Shown: positions 63,977 through 64,000 of the stretch, one piece after another
Layout of the letters: each line of letters begins with the position of its first letter
Numbering within the stretch: position 1 is the first letter of the stretch
NCBI RefSeq assembly: GCF_030269925.1
Contig: NC_085132.1
Span: 2,812,501 to 2,876,500, forward strand
Direction of reading: 5' to 3'
Origin: Bombyx mori
Taxonomy: Eukaryota; Arthropoda; Insecta; Lepidoptera; Bombycidae
DNA length: 64,000 nucleotides
Notes under the pieces: model-generated
What the model saw: only the letters and a program-made list of their open reading frames with translations
Told to the model about the DNA's origin: nothing
Databases searched by the model: none
Position numbers and translations under genes: made by a program

Positions 63977-64000
63977 TACTGGTGGTAGGACCTCTTGTGA
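63977..64000 (+). mobile_element. CTGGTGG module cut by the window end
   Basis: TACTGGTGGTAGGACCTCTT GTGA, the first 24 bases of the module. Confidence 0.88.

Overview
The window is animal nuclear DNA from a lepidopteran, most likely the silkworm Bombyx mori or its wild relative B. mandarina. It is AT-rich, has intron-like spacing and almost no long ORFs. It is densely sown with repeats I recognise from memory as silkworm families: a Bm1-like SINE (marker GATCCGGCGAGAAACTCAG) and a roughly 245-bp element starting TACTGGTGGTAGGACC, close to what has been called the BMC1 LINE 3' end, here named the CTGGTGG module. Family names are recall, not database hits.

Host coding sequence is scarce. The best case is one internal exon at 22825-22933 (+), with a polypyrimidine tract and AG before it and GTAAGT after it. 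It encodes a basic helical segment (ERRAIRKELQRWTKN) that I could not assign to a named protein. A second, weaker candidate is a first coding exon at 57570-57643 (+), with an AAAATGG start, a GTATGT donor and a GC-rich promoter-like region upstream. Further GC-richer, repeat-poor islands (about 20160-21100, 29740-30060, 35700-36640, 38400-38500, 39100-39260, 62290-62680) could be promoters or non-coding exons. The rest reads as intron or intergenic DNA of one or more large genes.

Transposable elements make up the bulk of what can be recognised. (1) About 25 CTGGTGG modules lie on both strands; at 14189, 22531-22772, 25171 and 46516 a tRNA-like head is still attached, showing that the module is the 3' part of a tRNA-derived SINE. 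(2) About 15 Bm1-like copies. (3) Non-autonomous Helitrons of four end types. HelA has eight copies with a palindromic hairpin 11 nt before CTAG; HelB ends GGGTCAGCTAG; HelC ends GGGCAAAAGCTAG; HelD ends GGCGGGTCGCTAG. (4) Dead-on-arrival LINE 3' ends. These include a Jockey/CR1-like reverse transcriptase C-terminus at 34239-34676 and endonuclease-reverse-transcriptase remnants at 1576-2046, 6603-6750, 8385-8630, 10102-10361, 28070-28275 and 43232-43545. (5) Short inverted-repeat elements (MITE-like) at 15715-15886 and 22971-23134.

Layout: 1-10 kb is packed with SINE, LINE and Helitron debris, including a clean nested insertion at 4311-4745. 10-18 kb holds SINEs, HelC copies and a MITE. 18-22 kb is fairly repeat-poor around one HelA. 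22-24 kb carries the host exon, a palindromic MITE 37 bp past its donor, and a LINE inserted in a HelA. 24-35 kb is mixed repeats. 35-41 kb is repeat-poor apart from one HelA, with promoter-like islands. 41-48 kb is Helitron-rich. 48-54 kb is repeat-poor. 54-64 kb has a tandem duplication, Helitrons, the candidate promoter at 57 kb and a Helitron end caught inside a large inverted repeat.

No bacterial-type operon, CRISPR array, rRNA or convincing functional tRNA gene was seen, and no new defence-like or biosynthetic system. The most interesting observation is that the SINE tail and two different LINE 3' ends share a matching 3' terminus.
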